Positions 7,293-13,735 of a stretch of 14,598 nucleotides of DNA are shown piece by piece (positions within the stretch are counted from its first letter, which is position 1; each line of letters opens with the position of its first letter). A model generated the notes under the pieces. The model did not search any database. It was not told the DNA's origin and saw only the letters and a list, made by a program, of their open reading frames with translations. The position numbers and the translations under genes were made by a program. The DNA is from JABWBP01 sp964522165. GTDB lineage: Bacteria; Calditrichota; Calditrichia; RBG-13-44-9; J075. The DNA is taken from NCBI GenBank assembly GCA_964522165.1, contig CAZFVV010000131.1, positions 1 to 14,598 of the forward strand, given 5' to 3'.

Positions 7293-8297
7293 ATGAATCT
7301 AACTCAAAAGACATTGGAAATCCGCACTTCTCCGCACATCCTTAGCGGGATGAGCACGGATGTGATCATGCGGAACGTGGTGGTGGCGTTGCTGCCGGTA
7401 GCAGCGTTTGCGGTGTATGCCTTCGGGCTGGCCGCAGCGCTGGTGATTTCGGTGGCCACCATTTCTACGGTGCTGACTGAACACGTGCTCTGCCGCCTGA
7501 CCAAAAAAGAATCCACTATCGGCGACTGGTCGGCGGCGATTACCGGGCTGCTCTACGGCCTTACCCTGCCGCCGGGGCTGCCGCTGTGGATGGTGTTCTG
7601 CGGCGGGGTAATCGCTATTGCGATGGGGAAATTTATGTTTGGCGGGCTGGGTTATAATCCCTTCAATCCCGCGCTGGTAGGGCGGGCGGTAATGCAGGCG
7701 GCCTTCCCGGTAGCGATTACCACCTGGCATCCCGCGTTCACCACCGACCGTTTTTACAACTTGCCCGACTCCACACTGACGTTACCGTTCATGGCCCCGG
7801 TGTACAAGGCGGCCACCAGCGCCACTCCCCTGGCGCTGATGAAATTCGACCACGAACCTACCGCCGCCTATAAGCTGGTGATGGGCCTTACCCTCGGTTC
7901 CACCGGGGAGACCTGCGCGGTGTTGATCCTGTTGGGCGGCGCGTATTTAGCCTGGCGCAAAATGATGAACTGGCGGATACCGGTTTCCATTTTCTTGACC
8001 GTGATCGTGCTCAGCGAAATTTTCCACTGGTGGAAACCGGAAATTTATCCCGATTCCATCTTCATGCTCTTTTCCGGCGGGTTGATGTTAGGGGCGGTAT
8101 TCATGGCTACTGACATGGTCGCCTCTCCCATGACCAACCGCGGAGTAATGATCTACGGCGCTCTTATCGGCAGTTTAGTGGTGGTGATCCGGCTGTGGGG
8201 TGGCCTGCCGGAAGGGGTGATGTACGCTATTCTGATCGGCAACGCCGTCTCCCCGCACATCGACCGGCTGGTGCAGCCGCGGGTGTATGGGACGTGA
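7293..8297 (+). CDS. rnfD: Rnf complex subunit RnfD (membrane flavoprotein)
   Basis: Polytopic inner-membrane subunit homologous to NqrB, carrying covalently bound FMN and forming part of the ion path. The 334 residues include many hydrophobic segments and the family sequences RTSPHILSG near the N-terminus and GGLGYNPFNPALVGRA. The flavinylation site is SATP, giving T178 as the Thr expected to hold FMN by a phosphoester bond. The C-terminal GNAVSPHIDRL is also typical. ATG 7293 is chosen because it follows AGGGA (7281-7285) by seven bases and gives the standard NLTQKTLEIRTSPH start; longer readings only translate repeat sequence. The flavin transferase (ApbE) needed for attachment is not in the window. 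The TGA stop is contributed by the following CGTGATG repeat. Confidence 0.95.
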   Translation: MNLTQKTLEIRTSPHILSGMSTDVIMRNVVVALLPVAAFAVYAFGLAAALVISVATISTVLTEHVLCRLTKKESTIGDWSAAITGLLYGLTLPPGLPLWMVFCGGVIAIAMGKFMFGGLGYNPFNPALVGRAVMQAAFPVAITTWHPAFTTDRFYNLPDSTLTLPFMAPVYKAATSATPLALMKFDHEPTAAYKLVMGLTLGSTGETCAVLILLGGAYLAWRKMMNWRIPVSIFLTVIVLSEIFHWWKPEIYPDSIFMLFSGGLMLGAVFMATDMVASPMTNRGVMIYGALIGSLVVVIRLWGGLPEGVMYAILIGNAVSPHIDRLVQPRVYGT

Positions 8298-8374
8298 TGC
8301 GTGAAACGTAAAACGTGATGAGTGATGCGCGATTTTAAAACATCACGTATCACGCATCACGCATCACGCTTCAC
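8293..8374. repeat. CGTGATG inverted repeat between rnfD and rnfG
   Basis: Tandem units of about seven bases, CGTGATG/CGTGAAA, at 8293-8331 face their reverse complements (CATCACG units) at 8341-8374 across a short A/T-rich loop. The rnfD stop TGA (8295-8297) is read from the first unit. In RNA this would be a long imperfect hairpin between two co-directional genes. Confidence 0.8.
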
Positions 8375-8413
8375 CAGCAAAATTTTGAATATAAAAATTA
8401 CGAGACGATTTCC

Positions 8414-9100
8414 ATGAATCAGATTGATTTAAAAAAACTCACCGCCCCGCCGAATCCCTGGCACATGCTGCGCTCCATGGGCGGGGTGGGAATTGTGTGC
8501 GCCCTGCTGATTGTGGTGGCCTTCCAGGGAACCCAGCCGCGCATCAACCACAACAAGGCGGAGGCGCTGGAAAAAGCGGTGTTCCAGGTGCTGCCGGGAA
8601 CGGCCCGCCGGGTCACCTTCAAAATGAACCCGGAGGGAAGTTTCGAACCTTTCCAGGGAGAGGCGCGCGGACAGCGCCTGGTGTACGCCGGGTATGATGA
8701 AAATAATCGCCTGATTGGGATCGCGGTAGAAGCGCAGGGGCAGGGCTTCCAGGACGTCATTCGCCTGATCTACGGTTACTCCCCGGAAAAGCAGGCGGTG
8801 ATCGGCTACCAGGTATTAGAAAGCAAAGATACCCCCGGCTTAGGCGATAAGGTCGAAAAAGATCCCCATTTCCTGGCCAATTTCGATAACCTGGAGACGC
8901 CCCTGACTCCCGATGGCAGCGGCCTTCAACATGCCATTGAATTCGTCAAAAGCGGCGGCAAGCAAAATCCCTGGCAGATCGAGGGCATCACCGGGGCGAC
9001 CATTTCTTCCCGGGCCGTCGCCAACATCATGCAAAAAAGCACCGCGGAAATGATTCCGCTGTTAACCAAAAACCTGGCGACTTTTGAGACAGGCCAATAG
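8414..9100 (+). CDS. rnfG: Rnf complex subunit RnfG (membrane-anchored FMN protein)
   Basis: Subunit homologous to NqrC with one N-terminal membrane anchor (about residues 23-39, GGVGIVCALLIVVAF) and a soluble FMN-binding domain facing away from the cytoplasm. The 228 residues contain the conserved SKDTPGLGDKV segment and the flavinylation motif TGAT, with T196 the expected FMN-bearing Thr (EGITGATISS). It would pass electrons between RnfD and the RnfA/RnfE cluster. ATG 8414 is preceded only by a weak GAG at 8402-8404. The TAG stop is followed directly by an inverted repeat starting at 9101. No missing residues or frameshift are seen. Confidence 0.95.
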   Translation: MNQIDLKKLTAPPNPWHMLRSMGGVGIVCALLIVVAFQGTQPRINHNKAEALEKAVFQVLPGTARRVTFKMNPEGSFEPFQGEARGQRLVYAGYDENNRLIGIAVEAQGQGFQDVIRLIYGYSPEKQAVIGYQVLESKDTPGLGDKVEKDPHFLANFDNLETPLTPDGSGLQHAIEFVKSGGKQNPWQIEGITGATISSRAVANIMQKSTAEMIPLLTKNLATFETGQ

Positions 9101-9101
9101 A

Positions 9102-9228
9102 TGAAGAACCAAGTCCCAAGAACCAAGAGCCAAGAAGCAAGAACCAAAGTTTAATTGGGCTATGGAATCTGTAGTTTGGTTCCTGGAATTTGACTCTTGG
9201 CTCCTGGTTCTTGGGGCTTGGTTCTTGA
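9102..9228. repeat. AAGAACCAAG inverted repeat between rnfG and rnfE
   Basis: The arm at 9102-9151 (units AAGAACCAAG, AGAACCAAGAGCCAAGA) is matched by reverse-complement units at 9173-9228 (TCTTGGCTCCTGGTTCTTGG). The arms are about 50 bases with a few gaps. The right arm is open in the frame of rnfE, which falsely extends that gene upstream. Confidence 0.8.
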
Positions 9229-9248
9229 AAAAACCTAAGGATACACGC

Positions 9249-9881
9249 ATGAGCAATCACCCCAACGCTACTACCAAAACCCTCGACACCAACGAGTTCA
9301 TCAAGGGATTATGGAAAGAAAACCCGGTTTTCGTGCAGGTATTGGGTATGTGCCCCACCCTGGCGGTCACCAACTCCGTTATCAATGCGATTACCATGGG
9401 GCTGGCGACCAGTTTTGTGTTGATCATGTCCAACCTACTGGTATCCTCCCTGCGCAACGTTATTCCCAAACAGGTGCGCATCGCCACCTACATCCTGATC
9501 ATCGCTTCTTTTGTAACGGTAGCGGATTACGTGATCCAGGCGGTCAGCTTAGATGTTTATAAAAGCTTAGGCGCGTTTATCGCTTTGATCGTGGTGAACT
9601 GCATCATCCTGGGGCGGGCGGAGGCGTTTGCCTCCAAAAATTCGGTAGGGAATTCCCTGTTGGACGCCCTGGGCATGGGGGCCGGGTTTACCTTTGCCCT
9701 GCTCTGTTTGGGCGGGGTGCGGGAAATTATGGGCAACGGCACTTTCTTAGGCTATCACATCCTTTCCGCCCATTACCAGCCCTGGATCATTATGATTCTC
9801 CCCGGCGGGGGATTCTTTACCTTAGGCGCCTGGCTGCTGCTATTCAACTACCTGCGGAAACGGAAGGAAAAGAAAGGATAA
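9249..9881 (+). CDS. rnfE: Rnf complex subunit RnfE (integral membrane, shared [2Fe-2S])
   Basis: Integral membrane subunit homologous to NqrD, 210 aa with about six transmembrane helices. It pairs with RnfA; in Nqr/Rnf structures the two subunits jointly hold a [2Fe-2S] cluster in the membrane. The expected cysteines are present: C35 in LGMCPTLAVTN and C118 in VVNCIILGRAEAFA. The start ATG 9249 follows AAGGA (9237-9241) by seven bases. A reading from 9162 would add 29 residues that are only translated repeat, so it is rejected. RnfE and RnfA are easily swapped in annotation; GRAEAFA and the longer N-terminus point to RnfE. Confidence 0.95.
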   Translation: MSNHPNATTKTLDTNEFIKGLWKENPVFVQVLGMCPTLAVTNSVINAITMGLATSFVLIMSNLLVSSLRNVIPKQVRIATYILIIASFVTVADYVIQAVSLDVYKSLGAFIALIVVNCIILGRAEAFASKNSVGNSLLDALGMGAGFTFALLCLGGVREIMGNGTFLGYHILSAHYQPWIIMILPGGGFFTLGAWLLLFNYLRKRKEKKG

Positions 9882-9894
9882 CGATTATTTTTTT

Positions 9895-10043
9895 GACAGG
9901 ATGTACAGGATAAACGGGATGATTGAAATGATGCTGGATACTCGATATTGGATACTGGTTCCCCCCTTATTCGGCATATTGGATAAAAATAATCGAGCAT
10001 CGAGAATCTTTAAAACAATCCCGTCAATCCTGTTAATCCTGTC
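9895..10043. repeat. Nested inverted repeats between rnfE and rnfA
   Basis: Outer pair: GACAGGATGTACAGGAT onward at 9895-9924 with its reverse complement ending CCTGTTAATCCTGTC at 10017-10043. Inner pair, a different family: ATGCTGGATACTCGATATTG onward (9931-9960) against ATTGGATAAAAATAATCGAG onward (9978-10004), imperfectly complementary. No gene fits inside. It looks like one repeat family inserted in, or captured by, another. Confidence 0.75.
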
Positions 10044-10066
10044 CGAAAGAGAAAAAGGAGTCGCAA

Positions 10067-10648
10067 ATGGATTTCGATAATCTAAGCTTCATATTTATCA
10101 ACGCTTCGCTGATCAATAATTTTGTGCTGGCGTATTTCTTAGGAATCTGCCCCTTTTTGGGCGTTTCCGGCAGCCTGGCCACCGCCACCCGCATGGGCTT
10201 TGCGGTGATTTTCGTGATGTTGGTAAGCTCCACCTGCGCTTACGGGATTCACTCTTTGCTGCTCATGCTCCACGCCCCCTACTTAGAGTTGATCTCTTTC
10301 ATCGTGGTGATCGCCTCGGCGGTGCAGTTGGTGGAGATGTTCATCAAGAAATTCAGCCCGGCGCTGTTCCGGGCGCTGGGGATTTTCCTGCCCCTGATTA
10401 CCACCAATTGCGCGATCCTGGCGCTGGCGCTTTTTCAAACCGCCAAAGGCTATTCTTTTGTTGAATGCTTAGTATATGCACTGGGCGCCGGGGTGGGTTT
10501 TACTATCGCGCTGGTGTTAATTGCCGGTATCCGGGAAAAATTAGACCTGGCGGAAATTCCCGATGCCGTCAAAGGCACCGCGCTGGCGATTATGGTGGCG
10601 GGGATACTTTCGTTGACGTTTATGGGATTTGCGGGGTTGGGAGGGTAA
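10067..10648 (+). CDS. rnfA: Rnf complex subunit RnfA (integral membrane, shared [2Fe-2S])
   Basis: Integral membrane subunit homologous to NqrE, 193 aa with about six transmembrane helices in inverted topology relative to RnfE. It contributes C28 (LGICPFLGVSG) and C115 (TTNCAILALAL) to the shared membrane [2Fe-2S] cluster. The segment NNFVLAYFLGICPFLGVS and the LITTNCAILAL motif are typical of RnfA. The start is set by AAGGAG at 10055-10060, six bases before ATG 10067. In most Rnf operons rnfA is followed by rnfB; here a reductase gene follows instead. The stop TAA is followed after four bases by a GTGTT inverted repeat. Confidence 0.95.
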   Translation: MDFDNLSFIFINASLINNFVLAYFLGICPFLGVSGSLATATRMGFAVIFVMLVSSTCAYGIHSLLLMLHAPYLELISFIVVIASAVQLVEMFIKKFSPALFRALGIFLPLITTNCAILALALFQTAKGYSFVECLVYALGAGVGFTIALVLIAGIREKLDLAEIPDAVKGTALAIMVAGILSLTFMGFAGLGG

Positions 10649-10652
10649 AAGC

Positions 10653-10751
10653 GGTGTTCGGGTGTTATAGTGTTTTAGTAAAGAACCTGTTTTACCATAA
10701 CACCATAACACATAAACACCAAAACACTTGAACACCATAATACTTGAACAC
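10653..10751. repeat. GTGTT inverted repeat between rnfA and the reductase gene
   Basis: GGTGTTCGGGTGTTATAGTG onward (10653-10679) faces reverse-complement units (ACACCATAACAC, AACACCAAAACACTTG) at 10695-10751. The same family as the single arm at 3967-4004 after the oxidoreductase gene, so it occurs twice in this window. Confidence 0.8.
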
Positions 10752-10775
10752 AAAAAACAATACGGAGGAATAAAC

Positions 10776-11639
10776 ATGGCCCGTTTGCAAGATTATGACG
10801 TTTCCAATCAATTCACCGGCACGGTGAAAAAAACCAGCCGCATTACCCCGGAGACTTCCGCGGAAGAGGTGCGCGACATCATCTTAGAGATCAACAAGAA
10901 AGACCTGCACTTCGAAGCCGGGCAGAGCGTGGGAGTGCTGGTGCCGGGGCCGCACGCTTTCGGCAATAAATACCATTTCCGGCTCTACACCGTGGCCGAT
11001 ATTCCCCAGGCCGGTAAAAGCGGCAAACCGCTGATCAATCTCTGCGTGAAGCGCGTTTCCTATATTGACGATTTCAGCGGGGAGAGATACGACGGGGTCG
11101 CTTCCAACTATCTCTGCGACTTGAACACCGGCGACAAGGCCACTTTGACCGGCCCCTACGGCATCGCCTTCAAAGCCCCGGAAGATAAAAACGCCGATAT
11201 TTTGATGATCGGCATGGGAACCGGCATCGCGCCGTTCCGGGCGTTTATCAAACACATCTACAAAACCATAGGCGGCTGGAAGGGCAAGGTGCGCCTGTTC
11301 TACGGGGCGCGCAGCGGGTTGGAAATGCTCTACATGAACGATAAAAACAACGACCTGGCCAATTACTACGATGAAGAGACCTTCAAAGCCTTCGAGGCGG
11401 TCAGCCCGCGCCCGCACTGGGACGATCCCATCGCCTTAGACTACGCCTTAGAAGAACGCGCCGAAGAGGTCTGGAACATGGTGCTGGACCCCAAAACCCA
11501 CGTCTATGTGGCCGGGCTGGAAAAAGTGCGCGACATGCTGGATAAAGCCTTCGCTAAAATGGCCGGCTCCAAAGAAAAGTGGGAGCTGCGCAAAGCGGAG
11601 CTGGTTGCCGGGAAACGCTGGGCGGAAGTGATTTATTGA
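10776..11639 (+). CDS. Plant-type ferredoxin-NAD(P)+ reductase (FAD)
   Basis: Soluble FAD enzyme of the plant-type ferredoxin-NADP reductase fold, 287 aa, expected to exchange electrons between ferredoxin and NAD(P)H in the cytoplasm. FAD-domain motif R69-L70-Y71-T72 (family RxY[ST]); GPYG follows; nucleotide loop GMGTGIAPFR at 146-155; LFYGARSGLEMLY and VYVAGLEKVRDML as in the NADP domain; and a C-terminal Tyr287, the position that stacks on the flavin in plant FNR. There is no [2Fe-2S] domain and no membrane anchor, so it is not NqrF. A strong GGAGGAA at 10764-10770 fixes ATG 10776. It occupies the slot after rnfA where rnfB is usual. NADP versus NAD preference cannot be settled by eye. Confidence 0.9.
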   Translation: MARLQDYDVSNQFTGTVKKTSRITPETSAEEVRDIILEINKKDLHFEAGQSVGVLVPGPHAFGNKYHFRLYTVADIPQAGKSGKPLINLCVKRVSYIDDFSGERYDGVASNYLCDLNTGDKATLTGPYGIAFKAPEDKNADILMIGMGTGIAPFRAFIKHIYKTIGGWKGKVRLFYGARSGLEMLYMNDKNNDLANYYDEETFKAFEAVSPRPHWDDPIALDYALEERAEEVWNMVLDPKTHVYVAGLEKVRDMLDKAFAKMAGSKEKWELRKAELVAGKRWAEVIY

Positions 11640-11650
11640 GCGACGCCGGA

Positions 11651-11672
11651 GTGCAAAACTTCAGTTTTGCAC
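11651..11672. terminator. Hairpin just after the reductase gene, possible terminator
   Basis: GTGCAAAAC at 11651-11659 and GTTTTGCAC at 11664-11672 form a perfect 9-bp stem with a four-base loop, twelve bases after the stop codon. No T-tract follows, so termination would be weak or it may just be another repeat. Confidence 0.4.
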
Positions 11673-11749
11673 CTCCCATAGACGACGATTCACGGTCGGT
11701 AGGCAAAAAAATCTTACGATTCAGCCCATGGCATCGTCATCCCTGTTTT

Positions 11750-11972
11750 GCCCTGAAAGGGCTTAATTCCATAGCCCAGGGTTAGCGACGAAGTCGCGCT
11801 ACCCTGGGCTTAAATTATACCACCGAACCGCACCCTGAAGGGGTGCAACAAAACAATGGAGAATTGTGCAACCCTTGCAGGGTTGATTGGATATGGATAT
11901 TTTATAGCCCAGGGTAGCGCGCCGATGGCGCTTACCCTGGGCTATGATGTGTAACCCCGGCCATCCGGGGTT
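11750..11972. repeat. Six-hairpin palindrome related to the RAYT element ends (probable non-autonomous copy)
   Basis: Left half: hairpin 11750-11762 (GCCCT, GAA, AGGGC), large hairpin 11773-11810 (AGCCCAGGGT to ACCCTGGGCT), hairpin 11830-11846 (GCACCC, GGGTGC). Right half in mirror order: hairpin 11869-11885 (CAACCCT, TGC, AGGGTTG), large hairpin 11906-11943 (AGCCCAGGGT to ACCCTGGGCT), hairpin 11953-11972 (AACCCCGG, CCGGGGTT). This is the same three-plus-three plan, and the same CCCAGGG core and TGC-loop inner hairpin, as the ends of the transposase element at 4568-5285, but with about 20 bases in the centre instead of a gene. No ORF. Confidence 0.75.
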
Positions 11973-12072
11973 GGGTTTTCAAAAAAAGTAAGTTCATACA
12001 TGTTTCAGCACAACGTTGCATAAGAATCTCTGTGACCAACAGAATCCCTGACAATCAGAACCCCACGATTAC

Positions 12073-12106
12073 AAAAAAAGCTCGCCTGCAATAGCGAGCT
12101 TTTTTT
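12073..12106. terminator. Strong bidirectional intrinsic terminator
   Basis: Seven A, stem GCTCGC (12080-12085), eight-base loop, stem GCGAGC (12094-12099), then seven T (12100-12106). The A/T tracts on both sides make it functional in either direction. It lies 36 bases beyond the stop of the minus-strand gene at 12142 and between the two convergent operons, so it probably ends both. Confidence 0.9.
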
Positions 12107-12141
12107 GTTGGGGGTGCGTTGGTATCAAATTTTTCGCGCCG

Positions 12142-13713
12142 TCAGCGCAAAAAGACCATTTTTTTGCTTAAACTGAGTGATCCGCTTTTCAATACATAGT
12201 AATATACGCCGCTGGCCGCCGCCTGGCCGGCCTCATTGGTTCCGTTCCACTCCACGGTGTGCGTTCCCGGGGACCAGGCCCCCTTCGCCAGCGTTTTTAC
12301 CGGCTTCCCGCCCACGTCGAACACCTGCAAGCGGATTTCGCCGGTATGACCGGCGGGTATCGCGAATTGTATGGCGGTGCGGGGGTTGAAGGGGTTGGGA
12401 TAGTTCTGGCGCAGCTCGAAGCCGGAAATCACCGTTCCCTGCTCTACCTTCGCGAAAACTTCCTCGCTGTACTCAAAATCCCCGTTGAAATCCACCTGTT
12501 TGAGGCGGTAATACCAGTTTCCCGGGGTAACGGTTCTATCTTCATAGCTGTAATCGTGGGACTGGTTGGAATTGCCCTGCCCGGGAACAAATCCGCCGGG
12601 CAGGGGAGTAAATTCGCCGCCCTCCGCCCGCCGCTCCACGTAAAAACCGAGGTTGTTGATCTCGGACTCGGTCGTCCAGTTCAGCTCCACGAAGTTATCC
12701 GCGGTGACCCGGGCAGTAAAGGAAGTGAGGGTTACCGGGAGGGAATTATCCGACAAATCCGATAAAATGGTGTATTGGCCGGCAGTATATAATCCCGAGC
12801 CCAGGGGGCCTTGCAAGGTAATTTCCTGGCTGCCCTGGTTGATGCTCACCTCGGTATAGTTAAAAATGTCCCAGGTTCCGCCGGCCCCCGCTCCCAGGCT
12901 GCGCCGCCCGATGCCCAATTTGCTGGGGTCGCTGATTCCCGGCAGCCCGGCGTAGCTGAAGGTCAAATTGGCTGAGAAATTGGTTCCGCCCACCTGGGAA
13001 ATCGAGGAGGTGACCTCCCAGTAGCGCGGCCCTACCACCGGGCTGGTTACCAGGGGATTGGCGTTGAAGGGCGCGGAGTTCCCGCCCGGCGGCTGGGTTT
13101 CGTAGTGCATGATGGTGACGGTTCCCCCGCCGGAGGTGTAATTGAAATCCAGTTTTGCCTTGGTATTGCCGTAAGCGACCTCCCCGGGAAAGTCCGTGGA
13201 CTTAAAGGCTTCCGTAAAGCTGTTGTCCGGCAGGGGAATATTGACGGTTATTACCGCGTCTTCCCGGGAGTGGGGAAGCTCATTATTAGAAACGCCCCGG
13301 AGTTTTGACAATATAAATCGAACGTCCGTGCCTCCTGTCCCTACGGTTTGAAAATACGCCGTAAAGGCAAGTCCGTCGGCTCCGCTTACGCCGCCGACTC
13401 CTAAAATTGCAGCATCTACTTTTAAAGAATCAGCGAAAGAGGGTGCGCCAAAAAAAGTTTGAAACCCCGAGAATATGGTTCCCTGCGAAGCCCCGGGAGA
13501 CCTCAAATTCACCGCCGCCTTATTGAACAGCAGCACGACGCTATAGCCGTGAAGGTTGGTATAGTTTTGTATCCGCACCTGCAAATCAATATTCTGCCCC
13601 ACCGTAACCGGCCCGGTTTGCGCGGGAACGATTTTGACCACGGTCTGGGAAGAGAGCGAAGCGAGGCTTAGCAGAATGAAGCCGAGAATCCATTTCGGTA
13701 GAGATTTGCGCAT
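12142..13713 (-). CDS. Secreted cohesin-like protein with T9SS C-terminal sorting domain
   Basis: Exported protein of 523 aa. A signal peptide covers about residues 1-23 (basic start, then ILGFILLSLASLSSQ). Residues 24-156 look like a cohesin fold (VGQNIDLQVRIQNYTNLHGYSV, then DGLAFTAYFQ). Residues 157-322 are beta-rich and unrecognised. Residues 323-431 resemble the fibronectin-III-like module common in these exported proteins (NSLPVTLTSFTARV, FVELNWTTESE). Residues 432-523 are the type A sorting domain with NYPNPFNPRTAIQF and the final SGVYYYVLKSG and KKMVFLR. It should be carried across the outer membrane by the type IX system and anchored or released at the surface. AGGAGG lies four bases before the start. 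It follows a shorter paralogue by 22 bases, a probable two-gene operon. Its ligand is unknown. Confidence 0.88.
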   Translation of the reverse strand: MRKSLPKWILGFILLSLASLSSQTVVKIVPAQTGPVTVGQNIDLQVRIQNYTNLHGYSVVLLFNKAAVNLRSPGASQGTIFSGFQTFFGAPSFADSLKVDAAILGVGGVSGADGLAFTAYFQTVGTGGTDVRFILSKLRGVSNNELPHSREDAVITVNIPLPDNSFTEAFKSTDFPGEVAYGNTKAKLDFNYTSGGGTVTIMHYETQPPGGNSAPFNANPLVTSPVVGPRYWEVTSSISQVGGTNFSANLTFSYAGLPGISDPSKLGIGRRSLGAGAGGTWDIFNYTEVSINQGSQEITLQGPLGSGLYTAGQYTILSDLSDNSLPVTLTSFTARVTADNFVELNWTTESEINNLGFYVERRAEGGEFTPLPGGFVPGQGNSNQSHDYSYEDRTVTPGNWYYRLKQVDFNGDFEYSEEVFAKVEQGTVISGFELRQNYPNPFNPRTAIQFAIPAGHTGEIRLQVFDVGGKPVKTLAKGAWSPGTHTVEWNGTNEAGQAAASGVYYYVLKSGSLSLSKKMVFLR

Positions 13714-13735
13714 ATTTCCTCCTGTGAAACGAAGT

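Noticed and set aside
9162..9248. N-terminal extension of RnfE
   Set aside because: These codons translate the right arm of the AAGAACCAAG inverted repeat, and a good Shine-Dalgarno sits at 9237-9241 for the ATG at 9249.
10728..10775. N-terminal extension of the reductase
   Set aside because: It reads through the GTGTT repeat and the strong GGAGGAA ribosome-binding site belonging to ATG 10776.
10776..11639. NqrF identity for the reductase gene
   Set aside because: The protein has no N-terminal membrane helix and no [2Fe-2S] cysteine motif, both of which define NqrF.
12259..12765. 168-codon plus-strand frame opposite the secreted protein gene
   Set aside because: It lies wholly antisense to a gene with clear signal peptide and sorting domain and has no motif of its own.
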